A DNA stretch of 16,977 nucleotides, from NCBI GenBank assembly GCA_005790265.1, contig SXVE01000320.1:1-16977 (forward strand), written 5' to 3'. Each line of letters opens with the position of its first letter. The first letter of the stretch is position 1. The notes beneath the pieces were generated by a model. It did no database searches, was not told the DNA's origin, and was given only the letters and a program-made list of their open reading frames with translations. Below, in pieces: positions 6,976 to 14,075 of the stretch. Made by a program: the position numbers and the translations under genes. The DNA comes from Acidobacteriota bacterium. Lineage in GTDB: Bacteria; Acidobacteriota; Blastocatellia; Pyrinomonadales; Pyrinomonadaceae.

Positions 6976-7005
6976 AAAAAAGCAAACGATTTTCACCGCT
7001 TGCTT
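6976..7005 (-). terminator. Rho-independent terminator of the nikR-receptor unit
   Basis: On the minus strand AAGCAAGCG pairs with CGTTTGCTT (9 bp, one G-U pair) around an 8-nt loop and runs into T6ATTTT. It lies 25-55 bp after the stop of the TonB-dependent receptor. Confidence 0.75.
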
Positions 7006-7029
7006 CTTCTGAATTGAGGTTAAAAACCC

Positions 7030-9450
7030 TTATTCCTTCGAGCCTAAACGAAATGTTACGCCGAAATTTACCGTGAACGGATAACCCGGCGTGGCGTGGA
7101 TTCTGGTGCCGACATCGCACGTCGGGCAAACGCGGGATTCAAAATAATTCTGCGTTTCGTAATACTTTTTGTTGAACAGATTATCAATCGAAAAATTGAG
7201 TTCGACCCATTTTTTCAGGCGTTTGGCGATGGAAAGATCAATTACGTCGTGCCCGCTGGCGCGAACGTTTTCGTCTTCCGCGTCGAGCCGGTAATTGGAA
7301 ATGTGCCGCCAATTTAGGGAAGCATTAAAGCCGCGCAGTTCGGATAAAACAAAACTGCCGTTCGCCACCGTTTTCGGCGCGCTGTCAACAATTACTCTTT
7401 CCCGCGAATTATTTATTTCGATAAATTCACCCGGATAAATAGCGCGAATCACTTGCGTCAGACCGCCGTTGAAACTCAAAAAACGATTGATGCGCACCGA
7501 ATTTCTTAGTTCAAAACCGTAAGAGCGCGAGCGTCCGGCAAATTCGATTGAGCCGTCGTCGGGAATGTAAACTTGCTCGTTTGAACGATCAATCAAAAAG
7601 AAACTGCCGACGAGCGAAATCAAGCGCGAATTATAAGAAGTTCCCGCTTGATAAAAATCGGTCGTCGAAATTTTCGGCGCGTCGCTGTTGCGCACCACGC
7701 CGCGCGCGTCCTGCGAAGAAATTCCGCGCCCGTAATTAACGTAAAAAGTAACCGGCGTTGTTTCAAGCGGCGACCACGCAACGGCTAATTTCGGCTGAAA
7801 TTTCGTGGCGGATTCTTTTCCAATCAAGAAATTTACCGCAGAGGCGCGGTGAATTTCTTTTCCGCCCTGTTCAAAACCGTTTACGTCAAAAGTAAAAGTA
7901 TCGAACCGCAAACCCGTTTCGACGCGCAGATGTCCGCTGAAAAAATCAACGCCGTTTTGGATGTAACCGGCGTAATTGTTCACTTTCGCGTCGGCTTTCG
8001 TGTACAGAACATTCGGATTATCAATGTTTCCCGGCAAATCTTTGCGATTCGGATTGCGCGAGACTGACGGGTAAAGTCCGACGTTAATTTGATTAAAATG
8101 CACGTTTCCGCCGACGGTTAAAAGTGCCTGTTTGCCGAAAAATTTATACGGCAGTAAGTATTGCGCGTTCGCGCCTTGCTGAAGGCGCGAATCGTGCTGC
8201 TGAATTTCATCGCCGTAAACCGGATCGGCTAAGAAAAACGTGAAATTTGAAAACAAATCGAACAGCGAACGACCGACAAAAGCGTCGGCTTTTAACGTCG
8301 CGCCCGAAGCGAATTCTTTGCGAAAATAAGTTCCAATTGTGCCGGTTTTTACTCGTCCGCCGTTTTCCGGATCAATCGCGCCGAAGCGGTCGAGTTCGCC
8401 TGCGTCAACCAAATCGAGCGGAATTTGCCCTGACGAAAAGAAATTATTGCGCCCGAAATTCATCTTTATGCCGAGCGCTGTTTTGTCGTCGAATTTGTAA
8501 GTAAGATTTCCGCTGAAATTATCGCGGCGATAGCGCAGCGGACTTTTGAAAGGTCCGTCCGTGTAGCTCGGCTCAAAAGCAATAAAAGCGTCAACGTTTT
8601 TAATTTTCGGACTGTATGCGAAAAATCCGCGCGCCGTGTTAAACGAGCCGCCCTGAATGCGCGCCGTGAAAATTTGCGGCAGCGATTCTTTGAGGCGAAT
8701 CTGCACCACGCCCAAACCGGAAAAATCGCCGTAAGCTGCCGAAAAAGGTCCGTTGATAATCGAAACGTCCTGCACAAGTTCGGGCGAAAGCGATTTTAAG
8801 TTTCCCAAATAACCTTGTCCGTGTCCCTGCGTTCCTTGATTTTGCTGAATGTTATCAACCAAAATTTTAACGCCGCCGCCCACGCCGCCGTGATCGGTGT
8901 TAAATCCGAAACGCCGAATTTCCAGCGATTTTCCGCCGCCTTCGTGCTGTCCGGCGTTGATTCCAGCATTGAGCGACTGAATAATCTGATCGTCGCGTCC
9001 GAACAAAGTATTGGTGTAAATGCTTTCATTGCGCCGCTCGATTTCGGGCGAAAGCGTATTGTCTTCAATAATTACGGATTCGCTCACCGGCGGAATCGTG
9101 TACGAAACTCTGATCTGAATATTCTGCAGATTTTCCGTCGGCGCAAAAATGCGCGTCTGCGGTTCGATATTGCTGCCGGAAAATTTAACTGAGAGCGATT
9201 CGGCGGGAACGACAACGGAAAATGCGCCTTCCGCGTCGGTTTTAGCGGTTAAGATTCCGCCGGAAGTTTGAACTTCGATCTGCACGTCTGCCACCGTTTC
9301 AAACCGAGGCGTGATGATTGTGCCGGAAAAAATTCGCATTTCCTGCGAGAAAATCAGCGAATTAAATAGCGCCGTTAATACAAGATAAAAGCTGACTTTT
9401 CCGATGAATTTGAGCGGCGACGAACGATGATCTACTTTTCCTGCACTCAT
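7030..9450 (-). CDS. TonB-dependent outer-membrane receptor, probably for a nickel chelate
   Basis: The 806-residue protein (from the ATG at 9448-9450) has a signal peptide (basic region, then VSFYLVLTALFNSLIFSQ, about 19-36), a carboxypeptidase-regulatory-like beta-sandwich (about 40-115, with TDAEGAFSV), a plug domain (about 125-250, with VKILVDNIQQNQG, QDVSIINGPFSAAYGDFSG and LGVVQIRL) and a 22-strand-type barrel to the C-terminus. The plug carries a Gly/His/Gln-rich loop (GQHEGGGK, QGHGQGYLG) and the last loop a CPTC pair. The frame is open to an upstream ATG at 9513, but that start would leave an n-region of about 39 residues, so 9450 is preferred; neither start has a strong Shine-Dalgarno. 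nikR directly upstream on the same strand suggests nickel transport powered by TonB-ExbBD, as known for FrpB4 of Helicobacter. Substrate is inference. Confidence 0.9.
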   Translation of the reverse strand: MSAGKVDHRSSPLKFIGKVSFYLVLTALFNSLIFSQEMRIFSGTIITPRFETVADVQIEVQTSGGILTAKTDAEGAFSVVVPAESLSVKFSGSNIEPQTRIFAPTENLQNIQIRVSYTIPPVSESVIIEDNTLSPEIERRNESIYTNTLFGRDDQIIQSLNAGINAGQHEGGGKSLEIRRFGFNTDHGGVGGGVKILVDNIQQNQGTQGHGQGYLGNLKSLSPELVQDVSIINGPFSAAYGDFSGLGVVQIRLKESLPQIFTARIQGGSFNTARGFFAYSPKIKNVDAFIAFEPSYTDGPFKSPLRYRRDNFSGNLTYKFDDKTALGIKMNFGRNNFFSSGQIPLDLVDAGELDRFGAIDPENGGRVKTGTIGTYFRKEFASGATLKADAFVGRSLFDLFSNFTFFLADPVYGDEIQQHDSRLQQGANAQYLLPYKFFGKQALLTVGGNVHFNQINVGLYPSVSRNPNRKDLPGNIDNPNVLYTKADAKVNNYAGYIQNGVDFFSGHLRVETGLRFDTFTFDVNGFEQGGKEIHRASAVNFLIGKESATKFQPKLAVAWSPLETTPVTFYVNYGRGISSQDARGVVRNSDAPKISTTDFYQAGTSYNSRLISLVGSFFLIDRSNEQVYIPDDGSIEFAGRSRSYGFELRNSVRINRFLSFNGGLTQVIRAIYPGEFIEINNSRERVIVDSAPKTVANGSFVLSELRGFNASLNWRHISNYRLDAEDENVRASGHDVIDLSIAKRLKKWVELNFSIDNLFNKKYYETQNYFESRVCPTCDVGTRIHATPGYPFTVNFGVTFRLGSKE

Positions 9451-9469
9451 ATCTTTGAATTCTTTCTGC

Positions 9470-9513
9470 GTAACACGAAAAAAAGTTTTGTAACACTGAT
9501 GATTGTAAATCAT
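9470..9513 (-). promoter_or_regulatory. Two GTAACAC direct repeats and a palindrome before the receptor start
   Basis: GTAACAC occurs at 9470-9476 and again at 9490-9496, exactly 20 bp apart, on the same strand. Beside it, ATGATT-GTA-AATCAT (9499-9513) is a perfect 6-bp inverted repeat. With the preferred receptor start at 9450 this is the 5' untranslated region. GTAACAC-type half-sites in inverted order have, as I recall, been proposed for NikR in some lineages, so these are operator candidates. The direct orientation is unusual, and no experiment is implied. Confidence 0.4.
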
Positions 9514-9538
9514 ATTCGCGCCGATTAAAAAGACGGAT

Positions 9539-9973
9539 TCAAAACTTTTTTTCGGTGATGACCGACGAAGGCAGAGTCAGAAACAGTTTGCCGTTTTTTA
9601 TTCCTTTTAGGCTGAGCAGCCGGTTGGATAATTTGACGATTGATGAAACCTCGCCGCGCAGCGCGATGATTTCCATACAATCGTCGTGGCTGACGTGCAG
9701 ATGCATTACGGACAAAATCGTATCGTGAAAATCGTGCTGAATCGCGCCCATTTCCTGCGACAGATTGCGCGCGTGATGATCGTAAACGAGCGTCAAACTG
9801 CCGAGCGCTTCGGTGTTCGCCTGCGCTTCGATTTTTTGTTGAATTAAGGCTTCGCGAATCAAATCGCGCAAGGCTTCGGAACGCGTGGCGTAGCCGCGCT
9901 CGCCGATTAGATGATCGTAGTTTTCCAGTAAGTCCTGGTCAATGCTGACGCCGAAACGAATCAGTTCGCTCAA
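9539..9973 (-). CDS. nikR: Nickel-responsive transcriptional regulator NikR
   Basis: NikR is a tetrameric ribbon-helix-helix repressor/activator that binds DNA when loaded with Ni(II). From the TTG at 9971-9973 the protein has 144 residues, close to the 133 of E. coli NikR. The N-terminal RHH domain (IRFGVSIDQDLLENYDHL, then RGYATRSEALRDLIREAL) is followed by the ACT-like C-terminal domain. All four square-planar nickel ligands are present: the His of IQHDFHD, the two His of MHLHV and the Cys of HDDC (His76, His87, His89, Cys95 of E. coli). The TTG start is chosen because GGGAGA lies five to seven bases upstream. The frame remains open to 10102, but that would add 43 residues with no homologous domain. 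It sits directly upstream of the TonB receptor and probably controls it and itself. Confidence 0.93.
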   Translation of the reverse strand: MSELIRFGVSIDQDLLENYDHLIGERGYATRSEALRDLIREALIQQKIEAQANTEALGSLTLVYDHHARNLSQEMGAIQHDFHDTILSVMHLHVSHDDCMEIIALRGEVSSIVKLSNRLLSLKGIKNGKLFLTLPSSVITEKKF

Positions 9974-9985
9974 AATTTCTCCCTG
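9974..9985 (-). promoter_or_regulatory. Shine-Dalgarno that fixes the TTG start of nikR
   Basis: On the minus strand CAGGGAGAAATT precedes TTG. The GGGAG core is at the correct distance, and no ATG occurs in this frame before the DNA-binding domain, so TTG initiation is the best explanation. Confidence 0.7.
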
Positions 9986-10035
9986 CCGCAAAAGTCTTTT
10001 TTCAGATTGCGTTTGATGTTTGAATTTTAGTTTAG

Positions 10036-10061
10036 TTCGGCAATTGATTGCCACTGCCGAA
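10036..10061. promoter_or_regulatory. Double inverted repeat upstream of nikR (operator candidate)
   Basis: TTCGGCA (10036-10042) and TGCCGAA (10055-10061) form a perfect 7-bp inverted repeat with a 12-bp spacer. A second perfect repeat, GGCAAT-TG-ATTGCC (10039-10052), is nested in it and shares the left arm. They lie 63-88 bp upstream of the nikR TTG, where they could cover the promoter; TAAAAT on the minus strand just downstream is a possible -10. A site for NikR autoregulation or another repressor is plausible. Confidence 0.45.
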
Positions 10062-10109
10062 AAATGTTTTGCTGTTCGATGCGGCTTTTTAAAAAGTCCC
10101 AAAATGCAA

Positions 10110-10173
10110 AAAAACCAAGCGGCGGATAAATCTTCAATGATGCTATTGAAAATCTTTCCGCCGCTTGGTTTTT
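10110..10173. terminator. Long-stem terminator with a second hairpin in its loop
   Basis: AAAAACCAAGCGGCGGA (10110-10126) pairs perfectly with 10157-10173 (17 bp). The 30-nt loop holds another perfect hairpin, TTCAAT-gatgct-ATTGAA (10133-10150). A/T tracts lie at both ends. It lies 21 bp after the glf stop on the minus strand, so it terminates the glycosyltransferase-glf unit and insulates nikR. Confidence 0.85.
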
Positions 10174-10193
10174 ATCAGTCAATTCGTGAATAG

Positions 10194-11387
10194 TTATTGA
10201 ACGGTTGTTCCGACAACCTGCACTTTCTCGCTGACCGGAAGTTTGGCTTTACCGTTAGCGCTCACTTTTTCACTCACAACCGCCGCTTCTTTGCGCTTCA
10301 TTCCGGCGATTTTGCCGTAAACGGTGAGCGCCTGCGCGACGATTTGATCCATATTGTAATATTTGTAGGTTGCCAGACGACCGACGAAATGAACGTCCGG
10401 GCGCGATTCCGCCAAAGCCTTATATTTATTATAAATTTCAGCGTTTTCCGGACGCGGAATCGGGTAATACGGATCGCCTTCCGCCTGCGGATATTCATAA
10501 ACGATGCTCGTTTTTTTGTGTTCCTGACCGGTTAAATACTTGAATTCCGTCACGCGCGTGTAAGCCTGTTCGTTCGGGTAATTAACGACCGGCGCCGTCT
10601 GAAACTTTTCGGTATCGTGCGTTTCGTGTTTGAATTCGAGCGACCGATAAGGAAGTTTGCCGTAGCGGTAATTGAAAAACGAATCAACTGGACCGGAGTA
10701 AATCATTTCGCGATACGGAATGTCGTTGGCGATTTCCCGGTAATCGCAGTTGAGCATTATTTTGATGTTCGGATGATCGAGCATTTTCTCAAACATTCGC
10801 GTAAAACCGTGTTTCGGCATCGCCTGGTAAGAATCGGTAAAATAGCGGTCATCGCGATTCGTTCTGGTCGGAACGCGCGCCGTCACCGAAGCGTCAAGCT
10901 CCGACGGATCCAAGTCCCACTGTTTGCGCGTATAGTTTTTGAAGAATTTTTCGTACAGCTCGCGACCGACTTTTGAGACGACAACATCTTCCGAAGTTCT
11001 GATGCGGTCTGTTTTCTCGGCGACCGAAGCGAAAAAGTCTTCGACCTCAAACGATGTTAAATTTAATCCGTAAAGCGCGTTGATCGTATCGAGATTGATC
11101 GGCATCGGAACGAGCATTCCGTCAACTGAAGCTAAAACCCGGTGCTGATATTCGCGCCATTCGGTAAAACGCCCTAAATAATCGAAAACGTCTCTGGAAT
11201 TTGTGTGGAAAATATGAGGACCGTATTTGTGAATTAAAATACCTTCGTCGTTATAAAAATCATAAGCGTTTCCGGCAATATGCGGACGCTTATCGCATAC
11301 TAAAACTTTTTTCCCCGATCCATTTGCCAATCGTTCCGCCAGCACACTGCCGGCGAAACCCGCTCCTACTATCAAATAATCAAACAT
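10194..11387 (-). CDS. glf: UDP-galactopyranose mutase
   Basis: This flavoenzyme interconverts UDP-galactopyranose and UDP-galactofuranose in the cytoplasm, giving the donor for galactofuranose in surface polysaccharides. The 397-residue protein has the FAD-binding VGAGFAGSVLAERLA at 7-21, the second cofactor motif DKRPHIAGNAYDF at 32-44, HKYGPHIFHT at 53-62 typical of bacterial UGMs, and the substrate-binding RVPTRTNRDDRYFTDSYQ at 171-188 with the catalytic-region arginines. VGRLATYKYYNMDQ at 335-348 closes the FAD site. The C-terminal about 30 residues are variable and Lys/Val-rich. AAGGGG lies about ten bases before the ATG, and a sigma-70-like promoter sits in the 92-bp gap to the glycosyltransferase. 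Both genes are likely part of one surface-polysaccharide module. Confidence 0.96.
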   Translation of the reverse strand: MFDYLIVGAGFAGSVLAERLANGSGKKVLVCDKRPHIAGNAYDFYNDEGILIHKYGPHIFHTNSRDVFDYLGRFTEWREYQHRVLASVDGMLVPMPINLDTINALYGLNLTSFEVEDFFASVAEKTDRIRTSEDVVVSKVGRELYEKFFKNYTRKQWDLDPSELDASVTARVPTRTNRDDRYFTDSYQAMPKHGFTRMFEKMLDHPNIKIMLNCDYREIANDIPYREMIYSGPVDSFFNYRYGKLPYRSLEFKHETHDTEKFQTAPVVNYPNEQAYTRVTEFKYLTGQEHKKTSIVYEYPQAEGDPYYPIPRPENAEIYNKYKALAESRPDVHFVGRLATYKYYNMDQIVAQALTVYGKIAGMKRKEAAVVSEKVSANGKAKLPVSEKVQVVGTTVQ

Positions 11388-11402
11388 CTTTTTCTTTCCC
11401 CT

Positions 11403-11431
11403 TTAATAGATCTTTTAATTCAATTTTCCAA
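11403..11431 (-). promoter_or_regulatory. Candidate sigma-70 promoter of glf
   Basis: On the minus strand TTGGAA (11431-11426), a 17-bp spacer and TATTAA (11408-11403) fit the sigma-70 pattern. Transcription would start near 11396, leaving only about nine bases before the glf ATG and cutting off the AAGGGG Shine-Dalgarno. If used, it would therefore give a very short leader. Confidence 0.4.
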
Positions 11432-11479
11432 TAAATAATAATTAATCGTCTGTCTGATTAAAAACATACGGCAAATTAT

Positions 11480-12640
11480 TTAACTAACTGACGCTCTCGC
11501 ATTTCTTTCGTTGACGACCTGCACAATCTGACGAGCCATCGCCGTAAATGTTTTGTCCCAGGAGTTTTTCGCTAAATATTCGTCAACTTTTTCCAATCGT
11601 TCAGGCGAATCCGATTGCAGCGCCTGTTCGCACGCGGCAATGAATTCTTCGGCGGTCGAAGCGATGTGAACCAAATTCAAATCGCCGTACGGACGAACCA
11701 CGTCGCGAATCGCTGTTGAAACCACCGGTTTTCCGGCTGCTAAATATTCGGGCGTTTTCGTCGGGCTGATAAATTTGGTTGATTCGTTAATCGCAAACGG
11801 CATAATCGCTACATCCCAGCCGGCGATATAATCGGGCAGTTCTTTATAATCTTTGCCGCCCAGATAATGAATGTTGGCGCTTTTCGGCAAATCTTCTTCG
11901 GCAATTTTGACGATTGGACCGATCATAATGAATTGCCATTCGGGACGCATTTCCGCCATTTTTCCGAGCATTTCAATGTCCATTCGCTCATCAATCACGC
12001 CGCAAAAACCGAATCGCGGATGCGCGATTGATTTCTGATCAGCCGGTTCTTCGGTCACGGTGCGCGCCTGATTAAAGTGCGCGACGTCAATGCTCGACGG
12101 AAAAGCGTGAATATTGTTATGTCGGTCGCGTTTAGCTTCAAACAAGCTTTGCCCGCCGGTAAAAACCACGTCGGCTTTTTCCATCAATCGTCTTTCGTTT
12201 TCGATCAATTCCGGCGGCGCGAATTTGAATGCGGAAAGCTCGTCCATACAATCGAAAACAGTCGCCTGCGGCGCGAAATCAGCAGCAAAATCGAGCGCCA
12301 TCGGCGTATAAAACCACAAAACGTAATCGTCCAACTTTTGCGTTTCAATCATTTCGGCGAGCAGTTCGCGCTGGATTTCCGTGACGTTTCGATTTTCGCG
12401 ATCAGCGTGAGCGATGTGCGGCACGACGACGTACAAACTGTCTTCGCGCCGATTGATATCGAGCCGCGTTGGTTCATCGGTAAAAATCGGTTCTTCAAAA
12501 AAGAAAACGCGCGCGTGTTTGGCGAAACGACTGAGAAGATGCTGCGGGCGCTGATAAACGAAATCCCAACGCAAATGTGAGAGGCAAATAATATCGGTTA
12601 AATTTTGTAATTCAACATTTTCAAAACTGTTTTCGGGCAT
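11480..12640 (-). CDS. GT-B glycosyltransferase (family 1/4-like), surface polysaccharide
   Basis: The 386-residue protein lacks a signal peptide and has the two Rossmann halves of a GT-B enzyme. The N-terminal half begins DIICLSHLRWDFVYQRPQHL (16-35), a signature of a group of bacterial glycosyltransferases with YQRPQ, and has VFDCMDELSAF at 128-138. The C-terminal half has FGFCGVIDERMD (210-221), the donor-binding PFAINESTKF with SPTKTPEYLAAGKPVVST (281-309), and the conserved Glu298 in the E-phi-phi-A-A-G-K-P motif that contacts the nucleotide sugar. The acceptor cannot be told from sequence. UGM encoded directly downstream suggests that it transfers galactofuranose or works next to such a step. 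The ATG at 12640 has no close Shine-Dalgarno; GGAG lies 13 bases upstream. Confidence in family is high, substrate is inference. Confidence 0.9.
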   Translation of the reverse strand: MPENSFENVELQNLTDIICLSHLRWDFVYQRPQHLLSRFAKHARVFFFEEPIFTDEPTRLDINRREDSLYVVVPHIAHADRENRNVTEIQRELLAEMIETQKLDDYVLWFYTPMALDFAADFAPQATVFDCMDELSAFKFAPPELIENERRLMEKADVVFTGGQSLFEAKRDRHNNIHAFPSSIDVAHFNQARTVTEEPADQKSIAHPRFGFCGVIDERMDIEMLGKMAEMRPEWQFIMIGPIVKIAEEDLPKSANIHYLGGKDYKELPDYIAGWDVAIMPFAINESTKFISPTKTPEYLAAGKPVVSTAIRDVVRPYGDLNLVHIASTAEEFIAACEQALQSDSPERLEKVDEYLAKNSWDKTFTAMARQIVQVVNERNARASVS

Positions 12641-12764
12641 TCTTAAAACTACTCTCCGTTCAGAAAAAATATCAGGTAATAATGAAACCTAAAAATAGGC
12701 ACAGTTTCAGCTAATTTTCGAGAAAAAACTTAAACTTGATTTTTGGTTTTTCCTATCTCGTCTC

Positions 12765-12780
12765 TACAAAAATTATGCCA
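12765..12780 (-). promoter_or_regulatory. Weak sigma-54-like -24/-12 element for the glycosyltransferase
   Basis: On the minus strand TGGCAT-N5-TTGTA matches the sigma-54 consensus TGGCAC-N5-TTGCA in 9 of 11 positions, with correct GG-to-G(C) spacing. The critical -12 C is a T. It would give a leader of roughly 115 bases. The adjacent palindrome lies too close to act as a typical enhancer site. Confidence 0.25.
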
Positions 12781-12782
12781 AA

Positions 12783-12795
12783 GAAACATTGTTTC
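12783..12795. promoter_or_regulatory. Perfect 13-bp palindrome GAAACA-T-TGTTTC
   Basis: The site is symmetric around 12789. A 12-bp stretch covering its right part (ACATTGTTTCAT, 12786-12797) returns in reverse orientation at 12911-12922. This two-site layout fits a dimeric regulator acting on both divergent promoters. Confidence 0.45.
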
Positions 12796-12910
12796 ATCGC
12801 TGACTTAAAAATAAAAATTTATTAATCAACAAAAAACAGAGCGAAAATGAAAAATTATCGTTCGCAATAACTGAAATTAATAATTTGTTTTCTTAAATAA
12901 ATTTTAGTTT

Positions 12911-12922
12911 ATGAAACAATGT
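12911..12922. repeat. Inverted second copy of the palindrome region
   Basis: ATGAAACAATGT is the exact reverse complement of 12786-12797. The centre-to-centre distance is about 125 bp. Only a half-site of the palindrome is kept here. Confidence 0.5.
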
Positions 12923-13065
12923 GAACGAAAATGAATCATTTCACAAGCAGAGATGTAAAAGAATTATTTTTGAATCAGCTTTAAGACTAAGAATTTCTTA
13001 CTGAAAACAGGCAAAAATAAATCTGAATTTGCTGAAAGCGCCGCGCTGTTTCAAAAGCGACTTTG

Positions 13066-13094
13066 TTGACCGGAAAACAAAGAGATTTTAATAT
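13066..13094 (+). promoter_or_regulatory. Sigma-70 promoter with leaderless start
   Basis: TTGACC (13066-13071), exactly 17 bp, TAATAT (13089-13094), six bases and then ATG at 13101 make a near-consensus promoter whose start point falls at the start codon. There is no Shine-Dalgarno at the usual distance. Confidence 0.65.
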
Positions 13095-13100
13095 CAGTCT

Positions 13101-13952
13101 ATGGACAAAATAGAGTTCGAAGATTTAGCAAACTGCATTCGTTTGAGCAACGGCGAAGTGGAGGTTGTTGTGACCACTGAAGTTGGACCGCGCATCGTCA
13201 GCTTTTCGCTGGTCGGCGGCGAGAATGTGCTCGGCTATCATCGGCACGCGCAGGTGGAAACGCCGCTCGGTTTGTGGAAACCGTACGGCGGACACCGACT
13301 CTGGATTGCGCCGGAAAATATGCCGAAAAGCTACACGCCGGATAATTCGCCAATCGAATATTTCTACGACGCGGCGGCAAACTCGATTCGGCTGGTGCAG
13401 CCGCTCGAACCCGTCACAAAAACGCAGAAAGAAATCGCCGTTACGCTTGGAAAGAGCGGCAACGAAGTGAAGGTCGAGCATAAAATAACGAATTGTAATT
13501 CCGAATCGCTCGAAATTTCGCTTTGGGCATTGACGATTATGCGTCCCGGCGGCGAAGTTTATGTTCCGAACGAGCCGTTTGCGCCATACGGTTCGGAAAC
13601 ATTGCTGCCGGTAAGAAATTTAACGTGTTGGTCGTACACCGATCTTTCCGATTCGCGGTGGCGGTTTGACAAGGAATTCATTCGTCTGCGAGTGGATGAA
13701 ACTAAACCCGAACCGCAAAAAATCGGCGTTTTGAACAAACTCGGTTGGGCGAAATACCGATTTGGCGATTTGGAATTCATCAAACGCTTTGATTTTGCTG
13801 AAGGTGCAGCGTATCCCGATATGAATTCAAATACGGAAATTTACACCGCCGGAAGTTTCGTTGAAATCGAGTCTTTATCGCCGCTTGTCAGCCTTTCAGC
13901 AAACGGCGGTTCGGCTGAACACAGCGAAATCTGGTCGCTTAATAAAATTTAA
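13101..13952 (+). CDS. DUF4380-like protein, galactose-mutarotase-like fold
   Basis: The 283-residue protein lacks a signal peptide. Its pattern, with TTEVGPRIVSFSLVGGENVL at 25-44, GGHRLWIAPE at 63-72, LWALTIMRPGGEVYVP near 143-158 and a beta-rich remainder, is that of DUF4380 proteins, which share the beta-sandwich of aldose 1-epimerases. The histidine in GGHRLW and the acidic residue in IAPE are conserved in that family; catalysis has not been assigned. It probably binds or modifies a carbohydrate in the cytoplasm. The start is set by a sigma-70 promoter ending six bases upstream, so the mRNA is probably leaderless. It heads a plus-strand group with a GH43-like and a possible GH1-like enzyme, which supports a sugar-related role. 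Confidence 0.82.
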   Translation: MDKIEFEDLANCIRLSNGEVEVVVTTEVGPRIVSFSLVGGENVLGYHRHAQVETPLGLWKPYGGHRLWIAPENMPKSYTPDNSPIEYFYDAAANSIRLVQPLEPVTKTQKEIAVTLGKSGNEVKVEHKITNCNSESLEISLWALTIMRPGGEVYVPNEPFAPYGSETLLPVRNLTCWSYTDLSDSRWRFDKEFIRLRVDETKPEPQKIGVLNKLGWAKYRFGDLEFIKRFDFAEGAAYPDMNSNTEIYTAGSFVEIESLSPLVSLSANGGSAEHSEIWSLNKI

Positions 13953-14042
13953 TAAATTTACAGATTGTGGAGTTAAATTTGAGAATTGAGCAGCGTTGCG
14001 AATTAATACATAGTTTGTGCATTCTTTCGCTACACAATAAAT

Positions 14043-14071
14043 TTGGATTATCATCGAAAATTTTTTATAAT
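14043..14071 (+). promoter_or_regulatory. Sigma-70 promoter ahead of the structured leader
   Basis: TTGGAT (14043-14048), a 17-bp spacer and the perfect TATAAT (14066-14071) predict a transcription start near 14078. This is about 165 bases before the ATG of the receiver-like gene. Confidence 0.6.
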
Positions 14072-14075
14072 ATTT

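Larger units (their letters stand above)
12641..13100. other. AT-rich 460-bp divergent control region
   Basis: No credible gene lies here; only very short open frames occur, such as 17 codons from 12931. It separates two divergent surface-sugar genes. It holds a 13-bp palindrome (12783-12795), an inverted second copy of 12 bp (12911-12922), five TGAAAC/GTTTCA hexamers, two copies of CGAAAATGAA (12843 and 12925 areas), a sigma-54-like site on the minus strand and a sigma-70 promoter on the plus strand. It is likely a complex regulatory region. Confidence 0.6.

Noticed and set aside
7030..9513. Longer form of the TonB receptor starting at 9513
   Set aside because: The extra 21 residues would give an unusually long region before the signal-peptide core, and the DNA there is full of repeats; kept only as an alternative.
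12931..12984. 17-codon ORF in the divergent control region
   Set aside because: It is too short to support, with no ribosome site and no sign of conservation.
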